DNA from: Bedellia somnulentella
Taxonomy: Eukaryota > Arthropoda > Insecta > Lepidoptera > Bedelliidae
Direction: 5' to 3'
DNA: 64,000 bases
Assembly (NCBI GenBank): GCA_963576735.1
Contig: OY755175.1
Span: 4,604,401-4,668,400 of the forward strand
Under the pieces are notes generated by a model that saw nothing but the letters and a program-made list of their open reading frames with translations, was not told the origin of the DNA and searched no databases. A program made the position numbers and the translations under genes. Below, one piece after another: positions 35,618-46,502 of this stretch (position 1 is the first letter of the stretch; every line of letters starts with the position of its first letter).

Positions 35618-35737
35618 GCCAATTGAGCTACCGTGTCAATGGCTGCCAGCGCGAAATTCTTCTATCCTTTGTTTCTTTTACACGTTTAAGTAGTGTGTGC
35701 GTTTCCTACCTCCGAATTTTTACTAATTCTAAATAAT
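35618..35737 (-). repeat. SINE-D 5' half (split copy)
   Basis: GCCAATTGAGCTACCGTGTC through TTTACACGTTTAAGTAGTGT to TTCCTACCTCCGAATTTT. It completes the copy begun at 33800-33910. Confidence 0.7.
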
Positions 35738-35887
35738 TATTATTATACCCCAATTAACATATAGGGTACTTTTTGGCAAGAAAAATTTACGGTTTCACCA
35801 ATTTTCATCAAAATTGATAAAAAACCAATCCTTAGTTGCTTAGTTACTTGTAACACTTATCAAAAAAATTAAGTGTTTGACAATTGC

Positions 35888-36105
35888 CTTTGTAGTCTAG
35901 CGGTGAAGCAATCCGGTTATATCTAATGGTCCGGCGTTCGAATCCGAGGGGAGTAAACTCACCTCTATTAAACAATTTTGCTGTATTTTTTGTTTGCTGT
36001 GTAGCTTTGGTTACAGCTTACGATAGCACTGTCTCCTTTCTTAGGCATTTTTTTGTGTTATGGCTTGAGACCCATTACTAATCAGCTCTTATTTTAATAT
36101 TTTTT
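35888..36105 (+). repeat. tRNA-like head joined to SINE-A-like body
   Basis: A box TAGTCTAGCGG and B box GCGTTCGAATCCG lie in 35888-35960. From about 35996 a diverged SINE-A-like body follows (GCTGTGTAGC, GATAGCACTGTCTCC, GAGACCCATTACTAA). Confidence 0.5.
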
Positions 36106-36390
36106 TTCTTATTCAAACTATATAATAATAATAATAATAATATTCTTTATTTCGCACAACAAGGTACATAACATACAACATACAATGGTTAGTAAGAAGA
36201 CTTAAGACTATTTTTAGTAAACTATATGTATGATACAAAAAAAAAAAAAAGACAATAAAAAAAAAAAAATACAACACAATTAAAAAAAAAAAAAACAACA
36301 CAATTAAAAAATTTATAACAAGCAATAATTATTTACATTATAAACAAACAGGCTACCTGATATTATGTACAATGCTAACAGACACACGGA

Positions 36391-39300
36391 CTAGAACTTC
36401 CTTTGAGGACGTTTAACTGGGGCGTGCATTTTCATCCAGTGCTCCTGAAGGGTGCCCTGGATTCGGTCCGCCACGGTCCTTAGGAGGCTGTTGTTGCTGT
36501 CGCGCACCCGCCGCCACAGGGATGCCGTCCGCTTGCGCAGGATGGTGGCGAAGCCGTCCGTGCGCGCTTCGGCAAACATACCGGAGGCGCTGCAGTAGCG
36601 CGGCAGCCCCAACAGCATCCTGAAGCCGTTATTATACTGGACGCGAAGGGCGCTGAGAGCCCCCTGTGTGCAGCCGGCCCACAGGCTGCAAGTGTACAGT
36701 GACTGACAGTATGATTTAAAAAGTGTCACCTTAACGTCTTTTGTACACCTAGCAAACCTGCGAACCAACATATTACACCGGACTGCCAGCGCCCTCCGCT
36801 CCCTTTCCACATCCTCATCATCTTTCAGGCCTTCAGTGACCCAGTGTCCTAAATATTTGACCTTTGACACTCGCTTGAGTGCCAAGCCTCCAAGCACAAC
36901 ATTTGGCGAGTTGTAGGTTTTACAGCCTGCCTTAAAAACTAACAATTCACTCTTAGTGGGGTTATACTTCAGACCGTGTGCCTCAACATAGCCCTCACAC
37001 TTTTTTAAAAGTACCCTTAGCCCTCTTATCGATGGGCTCAGCAGCACCATGTCATCGGCGTAGCTAATGTTGTTAATCATAGTTCCACCAACAGAGCAGC
37101 CCATCATGGTGCTGCTGAGCTCACCGATCAGTCGGTTTATATACAGCGAAAATAGCGTAGTCGACGTGACTCCACCCTGTCGAACGCCACAATCCAGGGA
37201 ATAAGAAGACGACAGAGACCCCGCCCACCTGACGTTATTAGTCTGGTTTTTATACCAGAACTGCAAGAGTAGTATAAGTTCTACTGGGAGGGTGGTCTCG
37301 TGTCTCAGCTTATCCCACAACCTCTCATATGACACAAGGTCGAAAGCTTTGGAAAGGTCGAGGAAGCAGGCGAAGACAGGCGTCCGCCTGTCAGTGTAAT
37401 GCTGGACGGTATGCTTGAGACACGCTATGGCCGACTCGGTCGATAGACCGGGTCTAAACCCGAACTGAGCGTCATGCAGCTTCGTATGCTTTCTAAGCCG
37501 TTGGTCAAGCAGACAATCCAGCACCCTACCAACAATTGTAGCAAGGGAGATAGGCCGATAGTTGCTAATGCTCGCTACATCACCCGTCCTGTTCTTCACA
37601 ACCGGGACAACAACAGTACGCATCAACGGCTCAGGCAAGTACGAGTGTCTCAGTCCTGCCGTGAACAACAGGGCCAGTACCCTAGCTAAATGCACACTAC
37701 CATATTTAAGGTGCTCGACACTAAGCATGTCATGCCCCGGTGACTTACCCTGAGTCATGCCGCTAATGACCTGGGCTACCTCCTTAGCCGAGAACCGGCT
37801 TAGGGGCACCGTTGGATCGACTACTAGATCGGTAGAAGAACTCGCAAACGCGACAGAATGGGGAACGACTTTGAAATGAGCTTTGAACAATTCCGCTATC
37901 TGTGACGGTTCCCCCACCCCTTCTATATTCGCGGGTAAGCTAGACGCAGGATTTACTTTTTTAGCTGCCCTCCAAAAAGCTGAAAACTTTTTTCCCGAGT
38001 GGTGCGACGCTATTATATCCATTCTGATTTGCTCAGCGTTATTTTGGCACCACTTAAGTTTCGATTTAAAAATTTTACGAGTTTCACGCATTCTATCATA
38101 AGCCGGCCCTGAGGTAGGTTTACCGTGAGAGACCCATTCTAGAAAACTGCGCCGAGCTTCCCCGTGGGACGCACTGACATGTTTGTTCCAGCCTAACACA
38201 AAATTTCTCTTGCGCACATGCTTTACAGTATTATCATGACTATACACTGCCGCTTCGGTAAGGATATTAATTAAAGACTCATACATATTATCTAATACTA
38301 TCCTATGGTTTAAATTATTACACATAGTATCACAACAAGTTCTAAATTCTTCAGGAAAGTCTAAATGTTTCAACCGTTTAAAGCAATAATCAGTATATAA
38401 CTCAATTTGTTCTTTATCCCTGTTACCCCATACTACCTTATTAATTTCTGTATCTCTGTTAATAATTTTCGGTCTTATAACATCTAAATTACATCTTATC
38501 TCTAATGCAAAATGATCCGACCATGACATGTCGTAGTTTATTTTAACACCTACAATAGTCCGCCAAGCTGCCTCGGTAACTAGGCAGTGATCTAACCAGC
38601 TCCTACTGTCGTGAGCATCACTAATATAAGTATACGAGTCCGACTTTCTGCCTAGAATCTCAAAGTCCGCACATTTCCACAATTGTTCATCACAAAATTG
38701 TAACATTTCAAGTCCAAATCGCTTACCAATGTCCGCGTTGTAGTCTCCAAGCATGAACACTGTGTCCACACTAGCATCCTCAATGATAGCTTTAATTTCA
38801 CTTAGGGCCAGTTTTTTGATCCGTGGTTAACTCAACCATTTGTTAAAAATCGTAACTATTAGTTAAATATCAGCCAAATGCATTTTTTGACCCGTGGTTA
38901 GAGTAACTAATGTCAAATATCGAACCAAAATGGATTTACGATTTGACTACTGGTTAGACATTTAACTATAGTCAATGTCACGTCAATGTAACAAATGGTT
39001 ATATTTTTAACTACGGATCAAAAAACTGGCCCTTAAGCACTCAACAAACTCCACAAGATTATCACTTACGTCTGTTGGCATATAGACCGAAAACACAATG
39101 AAACATCTATCCGTTAGCTCCACTTTTACCGCAGCCAGCCGCACACTCTTGCAAACAATAATAGAGACTTTTTTAAACACATGTTTACGCCACAGTATAG
39201 CTACACCACCGTATGGTCGGCCGCGTAAAATACCTAGCGACGTATCCACCGCAGACTTCCCCGTGTAGGCAAACTCCGAGTCAATTGTGCCTAAGTAGGC

Positions 39301-39441
39301 CAGGTCATGTGGCAATAGCCAAGTCTCTTGTAGGCATATAAAATCAGCTGATCGACATAATTGTCTTACGTAATCAACTGACCGGGTGACCGATCGGCAG
39401 TTAAAACTGATAAGTTTAGTTTCTTTGAGACAATTATCCAT
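36391..39441 (-). pseudogene. LINE ORF2: endonuclease plus reverse transcriptase, MITE-interrupted
   Basis: The apurinic-type endonuclease begins MDNCLKETKLISFNCRSVTR, with catalytic landmarks FICLQETW, MLGDYNAD and SWSDHFAL. The RT follows with NYRPISLATIVGRVLD, ACFLDLSKAFDLVSY, GVRQGGVTSTTLFSLYINRL and ISYADDMVLLSPS, so both palm aspartate sites are present. The C-terminal segment MLLGLPRYCSASGMFAEA ends at QRKF. The frame is open on both sides of the MITE at 38805-39032 and would be continuous (about 940 codons) without it. The protein would nick target DNA and copy LINE RNA in the nucleus. Confidence 0.85.
38805..39032. mobile_element. 228-bp PIF/Harbinger-type MITE
   Basis: Identical 19-bp terminal inverted repeats GGGCCAGTTTTTTGATCCG, flanked by TTA at 38802-38804 and 39033-39035. 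Internal GTTA-rich subrepeats are present and there is no coding sequence. TTA duplications and GGGC-type ends are hallmarks of PIF/Harbinger MITEs. Confidence 0.85.
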
Positions 39442-40693
39442 TATTAGTATTCGTTTTAACGTCGTTTCTATTTAGCGGCTTGGTATCTTGCCTATTTATA
39501 TATATAAAACGGCGGAAAGATATTCCTGCAGGCCATAACGAGTCATTTAAAAATAAATCAATTTTGTTTTGTGGCACGTAAATTTTAAATGCATTATAAT
39601 GTCTTTTCTCGTTTTTCATATTTATTTGTTTCACATCAACGAGTACACCTGTGCTTTGTTCAATGTAATCTCTTATATCCTGCTCTGAGGTTCCTTTATC
39701 AACGCGATTAACAAACAGTGGGATATTTGTAATAGCCGCCCTAAATTTTCCGCTTGTCACTGCCGTTCCCTTAGTACTCAAGAATTTATTTTTCTTCTTG
39801 CGAGTGACCGTAGTCCATACCTCGGTTTTATTCGTTAAAGTTATCGTTTTGAGTTGTTGACAATCAGGGTGCAAAGGTGTTTCGCCGGACGGTGTATTGT
39901 TGTCAACCCGCGTAATTCCACGCAGCGGTGACTCATTCGCCGATACAGGTGATGCTTGCTTCGAGTCGGCGGCGGCGGTGGCGGGGGCAGCGGCTGACGT
40001 CACGCTCGCTCGTTCACTAATTACGTCGGAGTAGGATCGCGATGACCGTTGATGGCCGTTATCTAACGTTGACGACGCTTTACAACTACCCTCACATTGT
40101 GGTTCTTTCATTTCTGACTCCGACAAAACTAATCCCATCGGGCCACTGTATTCAAAGGTATCATTTAAACAGAATGCACCTCTTTTATCATTTATTGTCA
40201 TAATAGGCTGATGCGAATGATTCGATGATTGTTTACTTAATTCCTCTTTGAGCTGGTTTAGCTGTTCAACCGTTACAAAGTTGCCTAGTTTTGATTGGTA
40301 TTGTTCTTGAATAGATCGCAACTCTGTTTGAATTAAAACAATATCTTTCAGAAGCCTCGTAACATCTATATGATCGAATGTTACCGGCGGCAATTTTTGT
40401 AGATCTTTCGCCACAAACACAGGCATTTCTTCCGGCTCCATTTCTTTCATAAGACAAATAATGTCATCAATATTTCTTTGTTTTTTGCCTTGTCTCTTTC
40501 TTATTTTCTTCTTTTTCGAGACCGATTCAAAGAAAAGCGATTTGGCCGTATCTATATCCACTTCAGAGAATGTATCCAAACACAGCCGCACAAGACTTTC
40601 TTCATCCATTATATCACATTTATTTTGGATAAATGCAAGCAGTTCGTTAATCACTATGTTACAACTAGAACATTTCACTAATTGAGTCGTCAT
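39434..40693 (-). CDS. LINE ORF1 protein, 419 aa
   Basis: Intact frame. The N-terminus has a CxxC pair (VKCSSCNIVINELLAF) and a basic stretch (KKKKIRKRQGKKQRN, residues ~60-75). A coiled-coil-like region follows around 110-155, then a Ser/Ala-rich linker. The C-terminal ~90 residues (IPLFVNRVDKGTSEQDIRDY to SLWPAGISFRRFIYI) look like an RNA-recognition fold. Such ORF1 proteins bind LINE RNA and form the transposition particle. It overlaps the ORF2 start by 8 nt. It is unlikely to be a host gene. Confidence 0.8.
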   Translation of the reverse strand: MTTQLVKCSSCNIVINELLAFIQNKCDIMDEESLVRLCLDTFSEVDIDTAKSLFFESVSKKKKIRKRQGKKQRNIDDIICLMKEMEPEEMPVFVAKDLQKLPPVTFDHIDVTRLLKDIVLIQTELRSIQEQYQSKLGNFVTVEQLNQLKEELSKQSSNHSHQPIMTINDKRGAFCLNDTFEYSGPMGLVLSESEMKEPQCEGSCKASSTLDNGHQRSSRSYSDVISERASVTSAAAPATAAADSKQASPVSANESPLRGITRVDNNTPSGETPLHPDCQQLKTITLTNKTEVWTTVTRKKKNKFLSTKGTAVTSGKFRAAITNIPLFVNRVDKGTSEQDIRDYIEQSTGVLVDVKQINMKNEKRHYNAFKIYVPQNKIDLFLNDSLWPAGISFRRFIYINRQDTKPLNRNDVKTNTNNG

Positions 40694-40827
40694 ATTGACT
40701 TCACAAGCTGTCGCGAGTAGGTTTATACCGCATCACGTATGACGTGCGCATCTGTCCGGAGCGCGCGCGCGAATGAATGTATGAATTTTGATAATTTATT
40801 GTATATTATATGCAAAATTTTATAGTT

Positions 40828-41050
40828 CAGAGGGGACAGAAACCACCTATCATGCAAACAGGTGTAGGTTCAAATGCCGAGTCAGGCCTACACCAAACTG
40901 TTTTACCTAAAGAAATATGTGTACTTAATTTAACGTATCGTAATTTATACTGATGAGGAAACCAACATGGGTAATTTGTTCTTGGTTATGTGATGTATTT
41001 GTACAAAACGGCGGTAGGTCTATCACATGAGTACAATGACTTAGCAAAAT
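40828..41050 (+). repeat. SINE-B, old copy
   Basis: Diverged body with GGCCTACACCAAACTGTTTT, GATGAGGAAACCAACATGGG and GTACAAAACGGCGGTAGG. The 3' end is lost. Confidence 0.65.
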
Positions 41051-41241
41051 TCATCAACAGTCAAATCAAATCACATCAATTTATTGCTATGTTAAAGTAA
41101 AAGAAATAAAAAAATGTAATAATTATTTATTCCAAAATAAAAAGATAAATCTTTGTTTTTTGAATGTCAAATGGTAACTTAATATTAATTTAAAATATAC
41201 TTCTACTTCAAATTTGGAAGGTGAAGGTAAAAAACCCGTAA

Positions 41242-41725
41242 AGTGGCCAGTACACAATGGCCAGTGATGGGCCACGCTCCGCAATGCACAATTGTAGGCC
41301 ACGATCACTTGGTGTTCACACAATGGCCCATTGCTCATTACTGCCTGGCAATCCACTTGCGATGAACGTCGAAGTAATTATGGCTGCAGCTATTTATTTA
41401 TTATTGTGAATGTAGTTTATTTTTGTTTTGGCGCTATTTATGTTATTTTTACATAATATAGTGATTATAAATACATTTTGCAATAAAGTATTTCAAAAAA
41501 GTATAAGTATCTATGAGCGGCCGGTGAAGAAGTAAACAATGGCGCATTGTGGAAACACCACCGGCCACGCTACGCCATGATTCCTTTGAAGTGTGCCCGA
41601 AAAACCGACAACTTCACCATTGCGCGCCACGATCGGCAATTGTCCGCCATCATGCACCATTGCCCCCTGTACACAGTGGCGATGGCGAGCAGTGGTCCAT
41701 CATGGGCCATTGTGTACTGGCCTCT
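41242..41725. mobile_element. 484-bp MITE with TAA duplication
   Basis: Terminal inverted repeats of about 35 bp (left AGTGGCCAGTACACAATGG, right end complement AGAGGCCAGTACACAATGG), with further matching GATGGNCCAC. TAA flanks both ends (41239-41241, 41726-41728). GGCCATTG-type motifs recur inside. No transposase is present; it is likely a PIF/Harbinger-group non-autonomous element. Small frames 41123-41356 and 41547-41798 are incidental. Confidence 0.75.
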
Positions 41726-41729
41726 TAAG

Positions 41730-42425
41730 AAACTAATCAACACAGATGCCCATTACAATTTTGGTGTTAGCCTGGAAACATTTTGCATAGAGCCCTGATG
41801 ACGCCCAGCCATTTTATCAGCAATGTAATACTTACTTTCATAAATATATTGACATGGCAGTATAAATATATTCCCTCAGGGAATATCGTGATCTAAAATT
41901 TTAAATAGCTCTTATTGCTATAAGTACAATTATAGGCTAGCAATCATCCTTCTTCTAACCATTTTTTCACAGGTAATTTAAAACAATCACTACTGACTCT
42001 TCCTAATATTTATGAATATTTGACCTGTGCAACTTCGTCTGCGTGAGATAATCACCACCTTTTCTGTAGTTCAGACGTGATTGAGTACAGAACATTCAAT
42101 CATTTAAAATTTATAATCCCTTCTATACCTCTTTCGGGAAGAATTTTGTGCCTCCAATGTACATAGTTTATACAAATCAATTTTCATGCGAAAATTATGT
42201 CTAGAGTTGAGAAATAGGCTCCAATATTTATAAGCACGCTGCCGCCGCCCGCAAATGCTACGTCCCACAATGATTAAAACTGAAATAGATTCGAATATTT
42301 TTATTTAATTTAAAGGCAATATAGATCTATTTTAAATCAACAATGTATTAAAGTTATTGAATTGGATAAGGATTAATGCTGTTTTGGTTAAAATTGCTTC
42401 GAATCGCCATTATTCGTCATAAAAA
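41730..42425. other. AT-rich spacer
   Basis: Nothing recognised. Confidence 0.4.
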
Positions 42426-42640
42426 AAATAATTATGGGATCCATAAGAGATAATACCATCGCGTTTTTCTGTAGACCTTTTTAATGTGTACAATACTCAG
42501 TACATTATCCTTATAAATCTCGTGCCCTTTTTCAATCACTCTATCTATAAAAAAATGCATCGGAATCCTTTTCAAATATTTAAGCATACATAGGAACAGA
42601 GAAAGCGACTTTGTTTTATACTACGTAGTGATGTCACATG
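42425..42640 (-). repeat. dispersed repeat E (unclassified)
   Basis: Minus text ACAAAGTCGCTTTCTCTGTT, with TAGATAGAGTGATTG further on, recurs on plus at 61948-62045 and 62430-62470. It is probably a non-autonomous DNA element. Confidence 0.5.
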
Positions 42641-42780
42641 GATGATGTTATATGCACTATGTTACTACAGAAGGCTTTGGCTGACTATTGGTGAAAGAAC
42701 TTTTTAAATCGCTTATAAGGCGTTGAAGCCTGTATTACAGATAAAAAACATACAACGATTTTTACTCTTTGTAATATGTA

Positions 42781-42998
42781 CATACATACATATACTCACG
42801 GCCATAAATCCCAAAAAGGGGTAGTCAGAGCTTTAGAGCTAGAAACTATTCAGTCACATTTGGAAGTTGATAGGTGACAAGATGGAAGAAGTAAAGTATC
42901 GCTGATGTCTTCAACCGCCCAAAAACCACTTAAATGCCCCATACGACACCCATGGGTAGAAAGGGGTAGTGACATTCTAAGCCGGCACTACACGGCCT
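42781..42998 (-). repeat. SINE-A copy with 9-bp target duplication
   Basis: Flanked by TAATATGTA at 42772-42780 and 42999-43007. The body is diverged and slightly shortened. Confidence 0.8.
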
Positions 42999-43009
42999 TA
43001 ATATGTATA

Positions 43010-43430
43010 GAAGATAAGAGATGAACACAATTAAAAATATGTGTAATTATACATATTACACATATGTATAATGACCGAGCTGACCTCATCAATGGGCTTT
43101 TCGGAGTAGCAGCCCCACTTGTCTGTCACGTGTAACAATCCTTGCTGTCGCAGGCACCTGCTGGACACAAACTGGTCCAGCTAAGATCACCCATCGCAGC
43201 AGGAGCTGAGCCACGCTAGAGCTGAGTTGTTTTTCTTAATATATTTATAATAAAACATCGATACTAAAGAAGATGCTTAGACTCGGCAATTTGTTTTTTT
43301 TTTCACAGTGACTCTCTACACGTAGCCAAATTAAGAGTGCATTGCGTGGCTATATTTTTTGCCACTGGCTACCTGGCAACTGTGACGTGTAAAAGTCATT
43401 AACTGGTCTGGACAAATCAACTAATTACAT
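43010..43430. other. spacer with unrecognised GC-richer block
   Basis: 43080-43240 is GC-richer (CATCAATGGGCTTTTCGGAG, CAGGCACCTGCTGGACAC) and may be an old element fragment. No family is assigned. Confidence 0.35.
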
Positions 43431-43433
43431 GCT

Positions 43434-44410
43434 TCATTTGCCGGGATATGATCAAATCACTTAGGGATTTGATCAAATCCCGGCAAATGATAAAATAATG
43501 ACAAATCGCGACACTACTGGTTTAGTGAAATGACAAAAATAAAGTATTTGAGTTAATTCAAATATTTAATAAGCAAAACAAGTATTTCAGTTAAAGCTTT
43601 GCTATCAAAAATCACTAATAATCGTATTGTTTACCTACTGAATCTTGCGAATAGAAAATAAAAAGAAAATTTAAAACAAAAAGGCGCAAAATAAGCCGCG
43701 AAAATGTAAATAATATTTATTTATTGGAAACATGTTGGACTGCATCCGTCATCTCGCGTTTAAGAGCTTGGCTTCAATTACGGAGATCTCAGGTTCAATT
43801 CCCGAGGTTTCTAACAATATTTTTTTTAGATTTAACTCAGCTTGTAAGGATCACTAGGAAGGAAGGAATCACGATAATCTAAAAATTTATTCCGTGCTTC
43901 GGAGGGCGCGTTAAACCGTCGCGTCGGTCCCAGCTATTATCACGGTAGTAGTCGTTAGTCTGCCAACTTGCACATGACCACCTTATTAGGTGTAACTAAA
44001 TCGGTAAATGTAGTTGTAGAAAAATGCAAAAAAGTCCCGAGAAAGCCAGTGTTTTACGATGCCAGTTAAAGTATCGCCGATTTGAAATCAATCGTGTTTC
44101 TTATCTAGTACGTTTCCTGTAATATTGATTGCATCTAACAGACCTCGGTCCACTTTGGGTACATCAACCGCGTGGTGAATAATAGGGCGCGGTAAAAAAT
44201 AAGAATAACATGTAAATTTGAGATTTCACTGAAATCTTAAGGGGATTTGATCAATTCACTAGATTTTAAAAGAGGTTTGGCCAAATCTCTAGATTTGTTT
44301 AGGGATATGTTACATCCTTGTCACGATTTTATTTTTTGCCAGGATTCGATCATATCACTCATTGATTTGATTAAGTCCCTATTTTTACTATATCCCTGCG
44401 ACGTATATAC
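43434..44410. repeat. palindrome-rich segment with GATCAAATC motifs
   Basis: 43434-43490 is a hairpin with a 25-bp stem (24/25 paired) and a 7-nt loop; its arms contain GCCGGGATATGATCAAATC. Diverged relatives recur at 44236-44260, 44270-44300 and 44335-44385 (TTTGCCAGGATTCGATCATA). The repeated palindromic ends around about 900 bp suggest an unclassified DNA element carrying a SINE-C insertion. Confidence 0.5.
43737..44000 (+). repeat. SINE-C, old copy
   Basis: Head GACTGCATCCGTCATCTCGC, B box AGGTTCAATTCCCG and body CCGTGCTTCGGAGGGCGCGT, GTTAGTCTGCC. Diverged from the copy at 5807. Confidence 0.65.
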
Positions 44411-44819
44411 CGATATGCATTACACAACTTTCTGCTGTTGCCAATTTTCAGTGAAATTGGGTAAAATAGAAATAGTGCTCTACGTTTTATTTAATTTTTA
44501 ATCATAATGTTTGTTATCTAACCTCTTCCAAAATAATCTTTTAATTGAACCCGTATAACTTTATTTTGGATTATGTGTTTTATTTTAAACCTACATAACC
44601 GAGGTCAAAACACTCATTCCATAGACTTAGTAATGTATCGATACAATTGAGAAAAATCTTCGTTTGACCCTTTAAATTAAGCATCAGGAGTCACTATGAC
44701 TTTTTCATTTGTAGAAAATAATTTTCACCCCAGATTTTTTGTTTCGGGGAAAGATGATAGACACGTTGCCCTCACGGTGAATATGGGCGATGATGATAAT
44801 GTAACAATCCAAAGCCGCT

Positions 44820-44990
44820 CCAAAAAGTCAAAAAAGTCAAAAAGTCAAACAGTTTATTTTTCAAGATAAAGTTAATTACTAATTTTTTTTAACGTCAAAA
44901 TTTTTAATTTATTATTAATCCGTTGCTTCGGAAGGTGTTCGTAAAGAGAAGAAGCAACAAAGAAACTCTTTACATTCCAATAGGTTTCTG
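44820..44990 (-). mobile_element. LINE 3' end remnant with simple tail
   Basis: Minus text AAAGAGTTTCTT, TTCTTCTC and CACCTTCCGAA match the 3'UTR of the LINE at 33911-35616. It runs through TTTTGACGTTAAAAAAA to AATAAA and a (TTTTTGAC)n tail. Confidence 0.55.
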
Positions 44991-45039
44991 CCATGGATTA
45001 TACATAAATGTAGACACGCGAACTTCTTTGAAACAAGAC

Positions 45040-45330
45040 TTTATTTCTCAATAAATCTGGATGTTTATCGTGATGTCTTGTCTAAAACACATTTTTTAAG
45101 GTAATCCACAAGAATTATACGTACCGCAGCATCTATGAGAGGACTTAGGACTCGGAAGAAGATTTCCTTTTAATGTCGGGAGCAAAAAGAAATCACAAGG
45201 AGCTAACTCAGGGTTATAGGGTGGACGAGGTAGGGTTTTTTTAAGGTATATCAAATGAAAAGGCATTTCCGTCATGCAGCATAATTCCATGAAGGCCAGC
45301 CCTGGGTCTCTTATCACGCATAGCTGGAAA
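45040..45330 (-). pseudogene. mariner-like transposase fragment
   Basis: The minus frame contains LPRPPYNPELAPCDFFLLPT, matching the conserved catalytic-core motif (PxSPDLAPCDFFLFP type) of mariner transposases. FMELCCMTEMPFHL may be a degraded HDNA block. Short and broken. Confidence 0.6.
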
Positions 45331-45339
45331 ACTTTCTGC

Positions 45340-45775
45340 CATGCTACAGTTGTGTTCCTCTCTAAGTTAATAGAACTTCTGATTTTCCTGCATACTAGTC
45401 AAAAAATATCCGCTGTGTTTTTAATGAAGAAAAATGTGCGATGGTGTTGTTTTTGAATAAATAAGCAATACCGAAGTGATTCAAATTAGGAGCATATCAA
45501 CACACTTATCGAGTTACCTACGTTTTACAACAAATTAAGATATGATCACATTCATTTATTCTGTTAGCATTGTTAAAAAATGTTTTGCCTGCAGATTTGC
45601 CAATAAGTATAATAAGTATATCATTTAAGCAAAAAGGATGAAATGAAAGAATAAACCATTAATTAAAAAATGTAAATACGAATTGATTTAATGACCTCCG
45701 ATTTTAGTCGAAAAAAGCCCTTTTTAGCATCAGAAGCTTTTTAGCAGCAATCTTTTTAGATCCGTTCACTAATAT
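45340..45775. other. AT-rich spacer
   Basis: Nothing recognised. Confidence 0.4.
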
Positions 45776-46005
45776 GACAGGGGCGGGCTATCGCCACTTT
45801 GTACGAATAAACTCTTACATAACTCATTATAACTCAGCTATGTCGATATCCTTAGGATGCTTTCCCACACCGTTAACAATCTTAATAAAAGAATAACACA
45901 AATAACTTAAGTTTTCGCAGTATTCGAACCTTAGCTTCTCTCTCTCCATTAGCAACGGTTGTCTTACCACTGAAGTATTGAGTTTATTGCAGCCGAAAGG
46001 GCGGA
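45776..46005 (-). repeat. SINE-B, old minus copy
   Basis: On minus a tRNA-like head with AGGTTCGAATAC precedes TTGTTAACGGTGTGGGAAAG, CATAGCTGAGTT and GTACAAAGTGGCGATAG. The 3' end is missing. Confidence 0.55.
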
Positions 46006-46144
46006 TTAAGAGTTGGAACACTCATGAAAATTGGTGAGAAGAATAAATATCGAGAGAAGCAATAAAAAGGAGGAGGAGCATTTTTTTAGGCAGGTACTAA
46101 AATATAAGCTTATCTTTGTTTTCATATTTATAGTATTTGTAAAT

Positions 46145-46480
46145 GCCGTGTAATGCCGGCTTAGAAGGTTACTACCCCTTTCTACCCACGGTTGTCGTAA
46201 GAGGTGACTAACGCCTAATTTCTGAATTGAGTATTCAAGCTGAGAACAACTTAAGTATCGCTTTTGTAGAACGATACTAAGTTGTTCTCAGCTGGAATAC
46301 TGAATGCAGAAATCGGGCGTATGGGTGTGGGGCATTTAAAAGTTCTTTTTGGGCGATGCGGTTGGAGACCAATGATACTTTATTTCTACCATCTTGTCCC
46401 CTATCTATTTCGTAATGTGGCTGAAGAGTTTCTAGCTCTAAACACTCTGGCTACCCCTTTTTGGGATTTATGGCCATGAG
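46145..46480 (+). repeat. SINE-A interrupted by a foldback
   Basis: 5' part 46145-46211 and 3' part 46320-46480 of one SINE-A, separated by a palindromic insert. Confidence 0.7.
46212..46319. mobile_element. 108-bp foldback insert
   Basis: Arms of about 48 nt (46212-46260, 46272-46319) share AGCTGAGAACAACTTA and are joined by an 11-nt loop. No coding; a snapback MITE or a template-switch product. Confidence 0.65.
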
Positions 46481-46502
46481 TAACTAATTTGAATGGTTTT
46501 GC

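Larger units (their letters stand above)
36116..40785 (-). mobile_element. near full-length LINE with two ORFs
   Basis: On minus it has a short 5' leader (about 40785-40694), ORF1 (40693-39434), ORF2 (39441-36391), a 3'UTR with AATAAAG and a (TTA)n tail at 36118-36145. ORF1 and ORF2 overlap by 8 nt (ATGGATAA), the usual layout for coupled re-initiation. Base composition is much richer in GC than the flanks. Only one lesion is visible, a 228-bp MITE in ORF2. The clade is unresolved; the ORF2 C-terminus resembles an abundant lepidopteran endonuclease/RT family. Confidence 0.85.

Noticed and set aside
36236..36310. Poly(A/T) runs as a separate insertion
   Set aside because: They lie within the 3'UTR of the LINE at 36116-40785, before its own polyadenylation signal and (TTA)n tail.
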